Shown: positions 16,488 through 24,708, counted from the first letter of the stretch. The stretch: DNA of 38,986 nucleotides from Lachnoclostridium sp. UBA3320 (GCA_002361175.1 DESG01000087.1:1-38986), one strand, 5' to 3'. Program-made: numbers and translations. The notes: generated from the sequence alone by a model not told the origin.

Positions 16488-16516
16488 TTGACAAAACTGC
16501 CGTATGCCTTTAAAAT
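16488..16516 (+). promoter_or_regulatory. orphan consensus promoter pointing antisense into the nuclease-like gene
   Basis: TTGACA (16488-16493), 17-bp spacer, TAAAAT (16511-16516), close to perfect. Downstream on the plus strand there is only a 20-codon frame (from ATG 16533 after AAAGGGAA) before the antisense of the gene at 16555-17079. It would give an RNA complementary to that gene's 3' end, or it is the remains of a lost gene's 5' end. Confidence 0.5.
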
Positions 16517-16554
16517 ATAGCTTATAAAGGGAAATGAGTTTTTCGACCGTACAG

Positions 16555-17079
16555 CTATTGCTCAAGCGGCTTGCTCGTTTCTTTTTTTGTTCTTAAAATA
16601 TCATACAGATACAGTTTCCCATCTTTTGCATGGCGCACCAGTATCCTTGACTTAAAAACATTGTACCTTACCAGTTCGCCCGCATCATCATAAATAGGTA
16701 TCGCAAAACGTGTGTCATACCTGTACCAGCCGAATTTTGCATCTGTATTATGCTTTTGTGCGTAATTCTCCGCAAATGTTTTATTCGTGGCAATTTCAAT
16801 CATCTCTTTAATAATTCCTGAAGAATTTGCCTTTGCATACATATTTGCGCCCCTTAGTTCCTTTGTGTCCTTGGAATGTGCAAACTCGTCTGGAAAATCC
16901 GTGCCTATGTATACTACATCTGATGTTTCGGTAATCTCCGCACACTGACCGATATATTCTTTCAGGCAGTCCTCAACAACATTCCAATCCACGCTTCTCC
17001 TTCCTTTGAAACGCAGGTCATTGATGACCACAATGCTTTTACCGTCAGCGTCTTTTATGATATCAACTTTCTTATCCAT
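16555..17079 (-). CDS. unknown protein resembling nuclease-like domains of mobile-element polyvalent proteins
   Basis: 174 residues, no signal or membrane segment. Conserved-looking blocks: SDVVYIGTDFPDEFAHSKDT, AKANSSGIIKEMIEIA, DAKFGWYRYDTRFAIPI and, at the end, GKLYLYDILRTKKETSKPL. The H/K-x-DAKxGWxRYDTxF and LYDI-x-x-x-KKE pattern is like the C-terminal domains of phage and conjugative-element polyvalent proteins (PBECR/LPD3-type, related to barnase-EndoU-RelE folds), judged from memory of such sequences. ATG 17079 follows AAGGAG by 8 nt. It has no partner gene and sits between the two copies of the BlaI-M56 locus. GC is higher than in the flanks, suggesting transfer. Confidence 0.5.
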   Translation of the reverse strand: MDKKVDIIKDADGKSIVVINDLRFKGRRSVDWNVVEDCLKEYIGQCAEITETSDVVYIGTDFPDEFAHSKDTKELRGANMYAKANSSGIIKEMIEIATNKTFAENYAQKHNTDAKFGWYRYDTRFAIPIYDDAGELVRYNVFKSRILVRHAKDGKLYLYDILRTKKETSKPLEQ

Positions 17080-17257
17080 TATAGCTGCTCCTTATCTAAT
17101 CCATTTTATCAAAAAGTCCAACAGCTACATTGTATCATGTCTGCTTATATATTTCTATTTAAAAATCCATAAAAACAATTCTATAAAGTTTTATATCCTG
17201 CAAGTGGCGGCATATCTGCTAAATTTTTTATCAGATGTGCCACTTTGTACTTAATCA

Positions 17258-19402
17258 TTAATCTGCATCGTTTTTTACAATAGTCACCTTGCCATTAACA
17301 TCTGTTAATGCGCCTTCTGTTGAGTGTATAAACAGGCTGTATTTGCCAGACTGTACTTTCCAGGCCATAGCACCAGATTTTATTTCCAGTTTTCCATCGG
17401 TGCGTGGATTTGATATTGTATGATAGGTTGTGGATGGATTCTTTTGTTCTGGCTTGGCAAAGCCAACAATCAGGCGGTTTCCTTTTTTTGCTGAAACGTC
17501 ATAATAAACTTTGTCTCCTTTTTCTAATTGGTATGTTCCAATCCAGATAAATTCACCATTTTTTACATGGCTGATATCTATGGGTATATTGACTTTTTTA
17601 GTATTGTCTGATGTGGTACTGTATTGTTCAACAAACTGTCCACCAAGAAACCTTTTTATTTCTTTTTTGGTCATATAGCTTACATTTTTGATTTTGCCAT
17701 TTTTTTTGCGTGTAATTTTAATTGCAATTCCTTCTGGATTAATATTCAAGGCATAAACTGAACTTCCAGGCCGGTGGTCAAGTAAAATTCCTACCAATTT
17801 TTTGTTGTAATAATATGCATCACCTTTTTTTGTAATACCATAGGCTTTATATTCCTTAAGACGCTGTTTATCAAGCTTTTTCTCCATTGCTTTTCTTTCT
17901 TTTTTATTACACGTGGCATTAAAAAGCATTGCTTCAAAATTAGTTTTCTTATCATCTAATGCTCGTTCCAGCCAAGATTCAAGCTCTTTATTGGTCATAT
18001 AGTTTATCAAGACAGAAAAGAATGCAATGTCACTATCAGTATAAGTTTTTTCTGCAAATTCTGCAATAAGAGAGCTGTCTGCATCCATCTCAGCAAGAGC
18101 AGTAGAGAAAAATGCGATATCATTATCAGAATAAATTTTATCCAGCCATTTCTTCTGCTCTGCTTTGTCTATCTCTGAGAACACTCCTTTAAACAGGACA
18201 ATATTATCAGAATTATAATACTTCTTTACCATTTTAGAATATGTATTATTTTTTTTGGATGACTGTTTTAAAGAAGTATCTTGTGTATTTTCCTGTATAC
18301 TCTGTGTGTCCTGACTGACAGTGCCAGTATAAGCCCCTGCTTGAATTGCTCCTGTCATTAGTGCTACTGTAAACAGAACAGATAGCGCAGTAGCTATTTT
18401 TGATTTTTTTTTGAAATTCATAATCGCTTTTAACCTCTCTTTCATTAATTTTGCACTCTGACAAAGTGTTATAGATGTAATAGAATTTTTATAACTGCCT
18501 CCTACACCTATTGCATGAAGCAGAGTATCTCCATAAGAACGCCGTTTTTCTACATCTAGTTTCTGAATGACTGCTTCGTCACAGGCAAGCTCACAAATAC
18601 GCTCAAGTTTCTTACCCATCAACCAGACCAACGGATTAAACCAGTGTATACATATAACAACCTGCACTAGCCATTTGTAAAACATGTCCTTGCGTTTATA
18701 GTGAATCAGTTCATGATGTACAATATACCAAAAATCTATATCTGGCAGACTAGTGGAAGGCAGTATGATGCGAGGATTAAAAAATCCAATAAGCAGAGGT
18801 GAGAAAACCAGATTGTTTGTATACAGCTCTACAGGACGTTTTACGCCTACTAATTCGCCAGTCTGTGCCAGCATATCCAATAGTTCTATATCAGAAACTT
18901 CTTTCCAGCCAGCTCTAACATAATTTATAAAACTCTGATAAACTGTAATTTTTCGTACCAAGAAAGATAGTGCAACGCCAAGCCATATCAGCCATAAATA
19001 AGAGATTGCCACTGTCAAGGTATCTTGTGTAATATCTGTATCTGGTTCAGTATTTGACGGTAAATTTGAAATAAAGTCTTCATCAGGAATAGATTCTTCA
19101 CTTTCTTTTTGTGCTGTACTATCGTCTATAACAGGACTGTTACCCAGATTAACTATAAGGGATATATCTTTAGATGGCAATGTTTTGGTTTCTCTTTCCT
19201 GCATGGTCTGTAATAGTGTGTCTACAAGGTTTGTCTGTGGTGCAAGCGGCAAAACTAACCGAGCTGCTGCCACCAGCCATATATAGTATTGCCACCGCTT
19301 GCTTGTTATCTTGTTTAACAGCGGACAACAAAGAAACAAGACAATAATTACTAGTGAGCCAGAGAAAGAAAGGGATAAAACTACTTTAAAAATTTCATTC
19401 AA
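17258..19402 (-). CDS. M56 family (BlaR1-like) membrane metallopeptidase with repeat-bearing outer domain
   Basis: 714 residues. N-terminal membrane segments at about 10-30, 38-52 and 132-150; zinc protease motif HHELIH (His230, Glu231, His234) with the third ligand region ELACDEAV near 271; another segment at about 336-356. In BlaR1 the outer C-terminus is a penicillin-sensor; here it is different: four repeats of 28-30 residues (395-510; IYSDNDIAFFSTALAEM, TYTDSDIAFFSVLINYM), a KEYKAYGITKKGDAYYY domain (515-590) and a beta-rich end. On signalling, the protease should inactivate BlaI. It starts at TTG 19402, overlapping the blaI stop as TTGA, with AAGGAGG 11 nt before. No SxxK penicillin-binding motif was seen, so the signal is unlikely to be a beta-lactam. 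Confidence 0.88.
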   Translation of the reverse strand: MNEIFKVVLSLSFSGSLVIIVLFLCCPLLNKITSKRWQYYIWLVAAARLVLPLAPQTNLVDTLLQTMQERETKTLPSKDISLIVNLGNSPVIDDSTAQKESEESIPDEDFISNLPSNTEPDTDITQDTLTVAISYLWLIWLGVALSFLVRKITVYQSFINYVRAGWKEVSDIELLDMLAQTGELVGVKRPVELYTNNLVFSPLLIGFFNPRIILPSTSLPDIDFWYIVHHELIHYKRKDMFYKWLVQVVICIHWFNPLVWLMGKKLERICELACDEAVIQKLDVEKRRSYGDTLLHAIGVGGSYKNSITSITLCQSAKLMKERLKAIMNFKKKSKIATALSVLFTVALMTGAIQAGAYTGTVSQDTQSIQENTQDTSLKQSSKKNNTYSKMVKKYYNSDNIVLFKGVFSEIDKAEQKKWLDKIYSDNDIAFFSTALAEMDADSSLIAEFAEKTYTDSDIAFFSVLINYMTNKELESWLERALDDKKTNFEAMLFNATCNKKERKAMEKKLDKQRLKEYKAYGITKKGDAYYYNKKLVGILLDHRPGSSVYALNINPEGIAIKITRKKNGKIKNVSYMTKKEIKRFLGGQFVEQYSTTSDNTKKVNIPIDISHVKNGEFIWIGTYQLEKGDKVYYDVSAKKGNRLIVGFAKPEQKNPSTTYHTISNPRTDGKLEIKSGAMAWKVQSGKYSLFIHSTEGALTDVNGKVTIVKNDAD

Positions 19403-19779
19403 CGGCTTTTGCCCTCCTTTTCCCAGAACTGCTGTAAATCTTCATAGTCCTTTACAGAAAGTATCTCTCTTTTAACCAGCGTTGATATAAGCCCCTTTGC
19501 ATTGCCGTCATAAAACTTGTCAATCAGCGTCTGTGCCTGTGCTGTCTGGTAGTCTTCTTCTGATACAATAGCGGTGTATTCATTTTTGCGGCCGATTTTG
19601 CGTGTCTTTAAGATTCCTTTTTCCACTAGTCGAGAGAGCAGTGTAATAACTGTGTTTTTCTGCCATGTTCGCCCTGCTTTTAACAGTTCTTCCATAATAT
19701 GCGCATAAAGCGCAGTTCCTCCGTTTGCCCAGATAATTTTTAAAAGTTCAAGTTCAGAGTCAGAAACTTGATTTGTCAT
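19399..19779 (-). CDS. BlaI/MecI/CopY family transcriptional repressor
   Basis: 126 residues. N-terminal winged helix: ELELLKIIWANGG, then WQKNTVITLLSRLVEKGILK (recognition helix) and the wing KIGRKNEYTAIVS. The C-terminal 50 residues are the dimer domain containing the site cut in MecI/BlaI proteins. It is translationally coupled to the M56 protease and almost certainly represses its own promoter at 19801-19849. Its last 13 residues reappear in the chimeric protein at 16117-16380. Confidence 0.93.
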   Translation of the reverse strand: MTNQVSDSELELLKIIWANGGTALYAHIMEELLKAGRTWQKNTVITLLSRLVEKGILKTRKIGRKNEYTAIVSEEDYQTAQAQTLIDKFYDGNAKGLISTLVKREILSVKDYEDLQQFWEKEGKSR

Positions 19780-19800
19780 GTTTTACCATCTCCTTTGACG

Positions 19801-19849
19801 ACATTTTGTAGGCTGGATTTAGGATAACACTTCGTAGGCTAAATGTCAA
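19801..19849 (-). promoter_or_regulatory. blaI-M56 promoter with two operator copies
   Basis: Minus strand TTGACA (19844-19849), exactly 17 bp, TATCCT (19821-19826). Two copies of AGCCTACRAARTGT lie at 19827-19840, filling the spacer, and at 19801-19814, just after the start point. This is where a BlaI dimer would block polymerase. GCCTAC-N-...-TGT half-sites differ from the TACA/TGTA of staphylococcal BlaI. Operator assignment is inferred from position and repetition. Confidence 0.7.
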
Positions 19850-19893
19850 TAGGAAAAGTGTAATTGTTTACAAATTTATAAAATGTCAATGCG

Positions 19894-19923
19894 AAAAAAA
19901 AGAACGCCCCAAAAGCGTTCTTT
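19894..19923 (-). terminator. rho-independent terminator of the DJ-1 family gene
   Basis: Minus strand AAAGAACGC, loop TTTTGGG, GCGTTC followed by a run of eight T. Lies 24 bp after the stop of the gene at 19947. Confidence 0.85.
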
Positions 19924-19946
19924 GATATATAATAATAAGTATTTTT

Positions 19947-20504
19947 TTAATATGTGTCATTGTAGATTATTTTAGCTTTTATTTCCTCTGCTTTTTTGGC
20001 ACTGTCAAGTGCTGTGATAATTTCACCTGAAAAATCAATACATGTACCCATACCACGGCTTGTAATAATATTGCCGTCTCTTATAACAGGCTTTTTCTGA
20101 TATTTTGCACCAGTAAGTTTTTCTTCAAAACCTGGATAACATGTTGCATTTTTGCCTTCAAGTATGCCAAGTGCGCCAAGTATGCTTGGAGCAGCGCATA
20201 CAGCAGCAAGAAATTTGCCAGAATTATTAAATTCTATGAGTTTGTCAGTAAGCGGTTTATATGCAAGCAGGTTTTTTGTTCCAAGAAGTCCTCCTGGAAG
20301 GATAAGCATGTCAGCACTGTCGATATCAGCATTTTCAAATAATTTATCTGCTTTAATTACCACACTGTGTGAACTTGTAACTTCAAGCTCTCCTGTAATA
20401 GATACCATGTCAATCTCAATTCCTGCTCTTCTGAGCATATCTACAACAGTAAGCATTTCTACATCTTCAAATCCTGTTGCTACGAAAATAAGTGATTTAG
20501 CCAT
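19947..20504 (-). CDS. DJ-1/PfpI family protein (ThiJ-like)
   Basis: 185 residues, family length. The nucleophile-elbow Cys is in FLAAVCAAPSILGALGIL with the preceding Glu in VATGFEDVEMLTVVDMLRRA (the DJ-1 Glu that activates the Cys) and LILPGG before it. Members act as deglycases, chaperones or glyoxalases; which one this does is not visible. ATG 20504 is the start, GGAGG lying 11 nt upstream within an in-frame extension from ATG 20522. A single gene with its own terminator. Confidence 0.9.
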   Translation of the reverse strand: MAKSLIFVATGFEDVEMLTVVDMLRRAGIEIDMVSITGELEVTSSHSVVIKADKLFENADIDSADMLILPGGLLGTKNLLAYKPLTDKLIEFNNSGKFLAAVCAAPSILGALGILEGKNATCYPGFEEKLTGAKYQKKPVIRDGNIITSRGMGTCIDFSGEIITALDSAKKAEEIKAKIIYNDTY

Positions 20505-20586
20505 TGTTATTGTTACCTCCATTTTTGTATATATTGTTTTATTCTACTGTTTTAAATGTTTATATAATTCATTAATGCCATAAACA

Positions 20587-20958
20587 TTATCTTTTCTTTA
20601 AATTTTCTAAATGTTTATTAAGTTTTTTATCAAAACTAAATACATTTTCTTTATTCACCCTGTGATACGCAATTAATAGACAATCCACGAAATCTAATGA
20701 GATTGACGAATATATATCTATAGCCATTCTAATGCACTCATCTTCGGGGCAACTGACAACATCCAGTATATTGTTAATCATGATTTTAATTTGTAAGCGT
20801 TGCAAAGAATAGACTTTCTGAAGTACATATACTACTTCTGAAATAATTTCTGGTTTTGTATAAGCTCCGTTATCTATCACTTCTACTGCTTTTGAAGTCA
20901 TTTCTGGACAATCATCTAATATACAACGAAGAATTACATTCGCATCAATTAATTGCAT
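20587..20958 (-). CDS. PIN domain ribonuclease toxin (VapC-like)
   Basis: 123 residues. Acidic residues of the PIN active site: Asp5 (MQLIDANVILR), Glu in ISEVVYVLQ, Asp in LDFVDCLLIA and Asp in FSFDKKLNKH. Such toxins cleave tRNA or other RNA. The true start is ATG 20958, inside the end of the upstream gene (14-nt overlap), giving the N-terminus directly at the first catalytic Asp as in VapC; a longer frame from 21033 is an overlap artefact. The partner is the 79-codon gene before it. Confidence 0.88.
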   Translation of the reverse strand: MQLIDANVILRCILDDCPEMTSKAVEVIDNGAYTKPEIISEVVYVLQKVYSLQRLQIKIMINNILDVVSCPEDECIRMAIDIYSSISLDFVDCLLIAYHRVNKENVFSFDKKLNKHLENLKKR

Positions 20959-21184
20959 GTTTTTCTGCCATTGCACTTGCAAATGCCTCCTTTTCCAAAG
21001 GTACAAGTTCAGGGTTTGCGTATTGATGGGCAATTCCTACTATAGAATTTGCATTTTTTTTCTTTGTGACAGTTTCTTCATTTTCTGTAAGAGTATTTAC
21101 AAACTGAATATACATATATACTGATTCAAGTTTGTGTTCTGGCATAGTCTGTAATAAATCTATAGCCTTTTCCAATGTTGACAT
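20945..21184 (-). CDS. antitoxin of the PIN toxin pair
   Basis: 79 residues: an N-terminal helical part (STLEKAIDLLQTMPEHKLES), a Lys- and Asn-rich middle, then GIAHQYANPELVPLEKEAF, which would wrap the toxin. No obvious AbrB or RHH DNA-binding motif can be recognised, although a palindrome over the promoter suggests that it binds DNA. It overlaps the toxin gene. Role inferred from gene order and size. Confidence 0.75.
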   Translation of the reverse strand: MSTLEKAIDLLQTMPEHKLESVYMYIQFVNTLTENEETVTKKKNANSIVGIAHQYANPELVPLEKEAFASAMAEKHAIN

Positions 21185-21219
21185 AGGAAAACCTCTCTTT
21201 CTTTAATACTTTTTTTATA

Positions 21220-21253
21220 AATACATTGTATTAAATATTATTTACTAAGTCAA
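21220..21253 (-). promoter_or_regulatory. promoter and palindrome of the PIN toxin-antitoxin operon
   Basis: Minus strand TTGACT (21248-21253), 17-bp spacer, TACAAT (21225-21230). The perfect palindrome AATACA-T-TGTATT (21220-21232) covers the -10, the expected place for autorepression by the antitoxin-toxin complex. Confidence 0.65.
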
Positions 21254-21291
21254 TACAAACATTATTGAATTTAAAAGAGAAAGGAAAACAT

Positions 21292-21372
21292 ATGCGCAAA
21301 AAACTAGAAGAAATCCGCCAAAAGGCGGGCATGACACAGAAACAAGTAGCAGAAATATCTTGGTATAAGTGA
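21292..21372 (+). pseudogene. broken XRE-type helix-turn-helix regulator
   Basis: 26 codons, MRKKLEEIRQKAGMTQKQVA followed by EISWYK and stop. The first 22 residues are the start of an XRE helix-turn-helix. In the next frame ISERNFKT follows, the normal continuation of such a helix, so a small deletion has shifted the frame and removed the middle. AAAGGA lies 7 nt upstream of ATG 21292. It is probably the relic of an antitoxin or phage-type regulator. Confidence 0.7.
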
Positions 21373-21419
21373 AAGAAATTTTAAAACTTAATAATTAATT
21401 AAATTTAATAGAAAGTGGT

Positions 21420-21447
21420 TTGCAAAATGCCATTATCGGATTATACT
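21420..21447 (+). promoter_or_regulatory. promoter of the AI-2E family transporter gene
   Basis: TTGCAA (21420-21425), 16-bp spacer, TATACT (21442-21447), 46 bp before the ATG. Confidence 0.5.
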
Positions 21448-21493
21448 AAATATATGTATAAATATTAAAAAAGTATATAGACAGGATGGTACT

Positions 21494-22717
21494 ATGTCAG
21501 AGAAAACAAATATTAAAAATGAAACTGAAGATATTGTAAAGAAAACATCTTCTGAAAAATTTTTTAAAATGAACCACAAGTATATAAATATATGTTTATA
21601 TGTTTTGATGGTGTTATTTTTTGGAACTATTATATATATGCTGCTTAATAATTGGTCAGATACTAAAAAATTTATATATGATTTATTTGGTGTTTTAGCA
21701 CCATTTTTTGCAGCTTTACTTATAGCATATTTTGTTTCGCCTATAGTTGGAAAGTTTGAAAGTGCTATACAAAAATATATTACAAAGGGGAAACATGAAA
21801 GAATTGTCAAGATTATTTCAATGGTGCTTGCCTACATTACTTTTATTGGATTTATAATTATTGCATTTGTATTTGTTATACCACAGATTGGCGAAAGCAT
21901 ATCAGAGCTTACATCTAATATTCCAGTTGTTTATGACCATATCGTAGACTGGTTAAAGGAACTTCATAAACAATATCCAATGATAGATGTAAATAAAATT
22001 ACTGACAGGCTTAATGAGATGGTTCCTGATATTGTTGATTATGGAACAAATATTGTAAGTAATATAGTTCCGATGATTTTTTCTGTTTCGGTATCAATAG
22101 TGCGTACTTTTATAAATGTGATTTTTGCATTGATAATTTCTGTATATATGATTTATAGCAAAAGTAAATTCAGATATCAGGCAAAGAGAGTTATCTATGC
22201 CATATTTGATGAAACTAGAGGTGATATTGTATGTAGAACATGCAAAGAATGTAATGATATATTTAGTGCATTTCTTATAAGCAAAGCTGTGGATTCATTG
22301 ATAATAGGGTGTATATGCTGTGTGCTTATGAATATACTGAAACTTCCGTATTCAGTTCTTATAAGCGTTATTGTTGGTATAACTAATATGATACCATATT
22401 TCGGACCGTTTATAGGAGCTGTGCCTGGTGTTATAATTTACTTATGTACAAGCCCAAAAGAGGTAATAATATTTGTTATAATGATATTAGTTTTGCAGCA
22501 ATTTGATGGGCTTGTACTTGGACCACGCCTACTTGGGCAGTCTACAGGTCTTAATCCTATGTGGGTTATATTTGCTATAACGGTGGGAGGCGCATACTTT
22601 GGTGTACTTGGGATGTTTATAGGCGTTCCTACCGTAGCTGTTATAGGTTTTTTAGTAAATAAAGCCATAAAATACAAGCTTCGTGGAAAAAATATAAAAG
22701 CACTGCGTGAGGAATAG
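21494..22717 (+). CDS. AI-2E family transporter (YtvI/PerM-like permease)
   Basis: 407 residues with about eight membrane segments in the family pattern: two at the N-terminus (34-55, 66-90), one near 110-135, a soluble stretch (about 140-190), and a C-terminal cluster with GITNMIPYFGPFIGAVPG and the ending GGAYFGVLGMFIGVPTVAV. Family members export AI-2, act as Na+/H+ antiporters or have unknown roles; which applies here cannot be told. Convergent with trmB, 14 bp between the stops. Confidence 0.9.
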   Translation: MSEKTNIKNETEDIVKKTSSEKFFKMNHKYINICLYVLMVLFFGTIIYMLLNNWSDTKKFIYDLFGVLAPFFAALLIAYFVSPIVGKFESAIQKYITKGKHERIVKIISMVLAYITFIGFIIIAFVFVIPQIGESISELTSNIPVVYDHIVDWLKELHKQYPMIDVNKITDRLNEMVPDIVDYGTNIVSNIVPMIFSVSVSIVRTFINVIFALIISVYMIYSKSKFRYQAKRVIYAIFDETRGDIVCRTCKECNDIFSAFLISKAVDSLIIGCICCVLMNILKLPYSVLISVIVGITNMIPYFGPFIGAVPGVIIYLCTSPKEVIIFVIMILVLQQFDGLVLGPRLLGQSTGLNPMWVIFAITVGGAYFGVLGMFIGVPTVAVIGFLVNKAIKYKLRGKNIKALREE

Positions 22718-22731
22718 TTTTTTTGCTATGT

Positions 22732-23394
22732 CTATTTACACCTGTGCGCTATAAGCTTGTATATAGGATTGCCAAGGTTATAAAATTTCTGTTCATATTC
22801 AGTCATTATCTTGTCTTTTGCAGGACCATCTTTATGAAGGTCATAGTTAATTTCATCAAGACACCAGCCTGCTGCTTTGATTTCTTCAACAGAAAAATCA
22901 AAGAGCGGGCGGTTGTCAGTCTTAAACTGCACAAAACCATTTTCAGAAAGGATTATATCATAACGGTCCATAAACTGCCTTGAAGTCAGCCTTCTTTTGG
23001 CATGTCTGTCCTTTGGCCAAGGGTCAGAGAAATTAAGGTAAATTCTGTCTATTTCTCTAGGCGCAAAAAAATCTGTTATATTTTCAGCTTCCATTCTAAT
23101 AAATAAAAGATTGTCTGTTTCAAGCTGTTCTCTTTTGCTAAATGCCTTTACAAGCACACTTGAATATTTTTCTATACCAATATAATTAATATCTGGATTC
23201 TGTTTTGCAAGTGTAGTAATGAATTGACCTTTTCCCATGCCTATTTCAATGTGTATCGGATTGTTATTGTGGAAGTGATTTTTATTCCAAAGTCCTTTAT
23301 AATCATCTGCATTAACTCTGTCTGCTTGTATAGTATATGGATTTTCTAAAATCAGTTCATAAGCACCTTTTACATTTCTAAGTCTCATTTTCAT
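22732..23394 (-). CDS. trmB: tRNA (guanine(46)-N7)-methyltransferase
   Basis: 220 residues, usual size. SAM-binding motif IEIGMGKGQFITTLAKQNP, the acidic IGIEKYS, and the family mark LNFSDPWPKDRHAKRRL, with the substrate-binding FVQFKTDN near the end. It methylates G46 in the variable loop of tRNAs. Start ATG 23394; the divergent amidase gene starts about 150 bp away. Confidence 0.97.
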   Translation of the reverse strand: MKMRLRNVKGAYELILENPYTIQADRVNADDYKGLWNKNHFHNNNPIHIEIGMGKGQFITTLAKQNPDINYIGIEKYSSVLVKAFSKREQLETDNLLFIRMEAENITDFFAPREIDRIYLNFSDPWPKDRHAKRRLTSRQFMDRYDIILSENGFVQFKTDNRPLFDFSVEEIKAAGWCLDEINYDLHKDGPAKDKIMTEYEQKFYNLGNPIYKLIAHRCK

Positions 23395-23547
23395 ATCCTC
23401 ATTTATATCTTGTTATGAATTTTGTCCACTGTTGTGAATAATGATATTTTACCATATATTGTTTTGGATTGGAATAACAAAATTGTAGGTAACATTTCCG
23501 TATGGCATTTATATAATAATATAAAGTTATTTGTAATGGAGCGGACT

Positions 23548-24093
23548 ATGCTTGAAATAAAACCTTATAACAGAGAATTTGCATATGCATATGCGGCGAG
23601 GTGGGCTTTTGAACGCAATCCGTTATTTTACAACTTTACGGGTATTGGCGGTGACTGTACAAGTTTTGTATCACAGTGTATATATGCTGGATGTTGTGAA
23701 ATGAATTATGACAAGACTAATGGATGGTATTATGTTGATCTTAATGACCGTTCACCATCATGGTCAGGTGTATCGTTTTTCTATGACTTTATGACCACTA
23801 ATAAATTGAATGGTCCTTTTGGACGTGAAACTGGAATAGAAGACATTGAGATTGGTGATGCTGTACAACTGATGAATAAGATGGAAAGGTATTATCATAC
23901 TCTTATTGTTACAGGAAAGGATAGGGGAAAAATCCTTGTAAGTGCCCATTCGGACGATGCTTTTAACAGAAGGCTTGACAGTTATACTTTTGCAGGAGCA
24001 AGGTATATACATATTGAAGGCTATCGAGAGTATGTTAAAGATAAAAATATATGTTTCAGCAATTTGTATGAGGGCATAAGCTTACATTCTTAA
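23548..24093 (+). CDS. amidase-domain (CHAP/papain-like) protein
   Basis: 181 residues. Amidase_6-type motif: a Tyr/Ala-rich helix YNREFAYAYAARWAFERNP, then GGDCTSFVSQCIYAGC with the catalytic Cys, and a later YYHTLIVTG with the catalytic His. In sporulating Firmicutes such domains often sit at the C-terminus of larger secreted proteins; this one is a lone, leaderless domain, so it may act inside the cell or forespore. ATG 23548 is preferred because GGAG (23538-23541) lies 6 nt before it, although the frame is open 126 bp further up. Confidence 0.8.
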   Translation: MLEIKPYNREFAYAYAARWAFERNPLFYNFTGIGGDCTSFVSQCIYAGCCEMNYDKTNGWYYVDLNDRSPSWSGVSFFYDFMTTNKLNGPFGRETGIEDIEIGDAVQLMNKMERYYHTLIVTGKDRGKILVSAHSDDAFNRRLDSYTFAGARYIHIEGYREYVKDKNICFSNLYEGISLHS

Positions 24094-24190
24094 TGGTTTT
24101 TGTATGTTTTTACCACTTTACAGCTTTTAAGCAGCATTACTCTATCTGAGTTTATTACACAGATTTAAAAAGTTTTATAGTAGTTAAAAG

Positions 24191-24224
24191 GCATTAACGG
24201 AAAGTCGTTAGTGCTTTTTATTTT
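24191..24224 (+). terminator. rho-independent terminator of the amidase gene
   Basis: GCATTAACG (24191-24199), loop of 6, CGTTAGTGC (24206-24214) with one G-U pair, then TTTTTATTTT. Confidence 0.8.
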
Positions 24225-24329
24225 AAAAATACAAGTTATTATTACTATCTTGAAATAATAATAGCATATTTTTTATATGATGGAAGCCATAAAATCATAC
24301 CTTTACCATGGTTGAACAATATTCTATGC

Positions 24330-24358
24330 TTGAAACTTATAACAAAAAATGATAAACT
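24330..24358 (+). promoter_or_regulatory. promoter of the small-protein/transglycosylase/TtcA operon
   Basis: TTGAAA (24330-24335), 17-bp spacer, TAAACT (24353-24358), 47 bp before the GTG start. Confidence 0.5.
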
Positions 24359-24405
24359 AATCATGTCTGTATAAAAATCGAAAAGCATTATTGGAGGAAA
24401 TCTTA

Positions 24406-24708
24406 GTGGCAAGAATAAAAAGTGTAAAAAAGGCACATACAGTTTTATGCAGAGATGCTGTTACTAAAGAAGCAGTACAGGCAGCTTTGTCTGAAAGTCA
24501 TAATGCAGTATACAAAAGTATAGATATACACAAGGTAAAGAATGCTTATGTGGCAGAGACTAGTGAAGAAAATGTGTGCTGTGTATACAACAGCCCTAAT
24601 GATATACTTGCAAAAAAAGCTATTATAGATTACGTTCATACAGATGTGTCTGGTTGTAAAAAAGTAAATAAAAACCTGACTTTAGAAGAATTATTCAGAA
24701 ATATATAA
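24406..24708 (+). CDS. unknown 100-residue protein
   Basis: Not recognised. It has no signal or membrane segment and two charged helical parts, ARIKSVKKAHTVLCRDAVTK and NDILAKKAIIDYVHTD, separated by a segment with a CC pair (EENVCCVYNS). GTG 24406 is the start, with GGAGG (24393-24397) 8 nt before it; a TTG at 24391 would take in the ribosome site. It is the first gene of an operon with a lytic transglycosylase (22 bp on) and a TtcA-like enzyme, so it may be a partner of either. It could be a small regulator or a cell-wall accessory. Confidence 0.65.
   Translation: MARIKSVKKAHTVLCRDAVTKEAVQAALSESHNAVYKSIDIHKVKNAYVAETSEENVCCVYNSPNDILAKKAIIDYVHTDVSGCKKVNKNLTLEELFRNI

Larger units (their letters stand above)
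24094..24405 (+). other. 312-bp intergenic stretch
   Basis: Contains the terminator at 24191-24224 and the promoter at 24330-24358. A further inverted repeat, TATTATTA and TAATAATA, is near 24240-24265. I see no other gene in it. Confidence 0.6.

Noticed and set aside
20959..21033. 25-residue N-terminal extension of the PIN toxin
   Set aside because: It overlaps the antitoxin gene in another frame; PIN proteins start a few residues before the first catalytic Asp, as from ATG 20958.
22723..22983. Plus-strand frame over the end of trmB
   Set aside because: Opposite a clearly conserved gene and begins inside its 3' end without a ribosome site.
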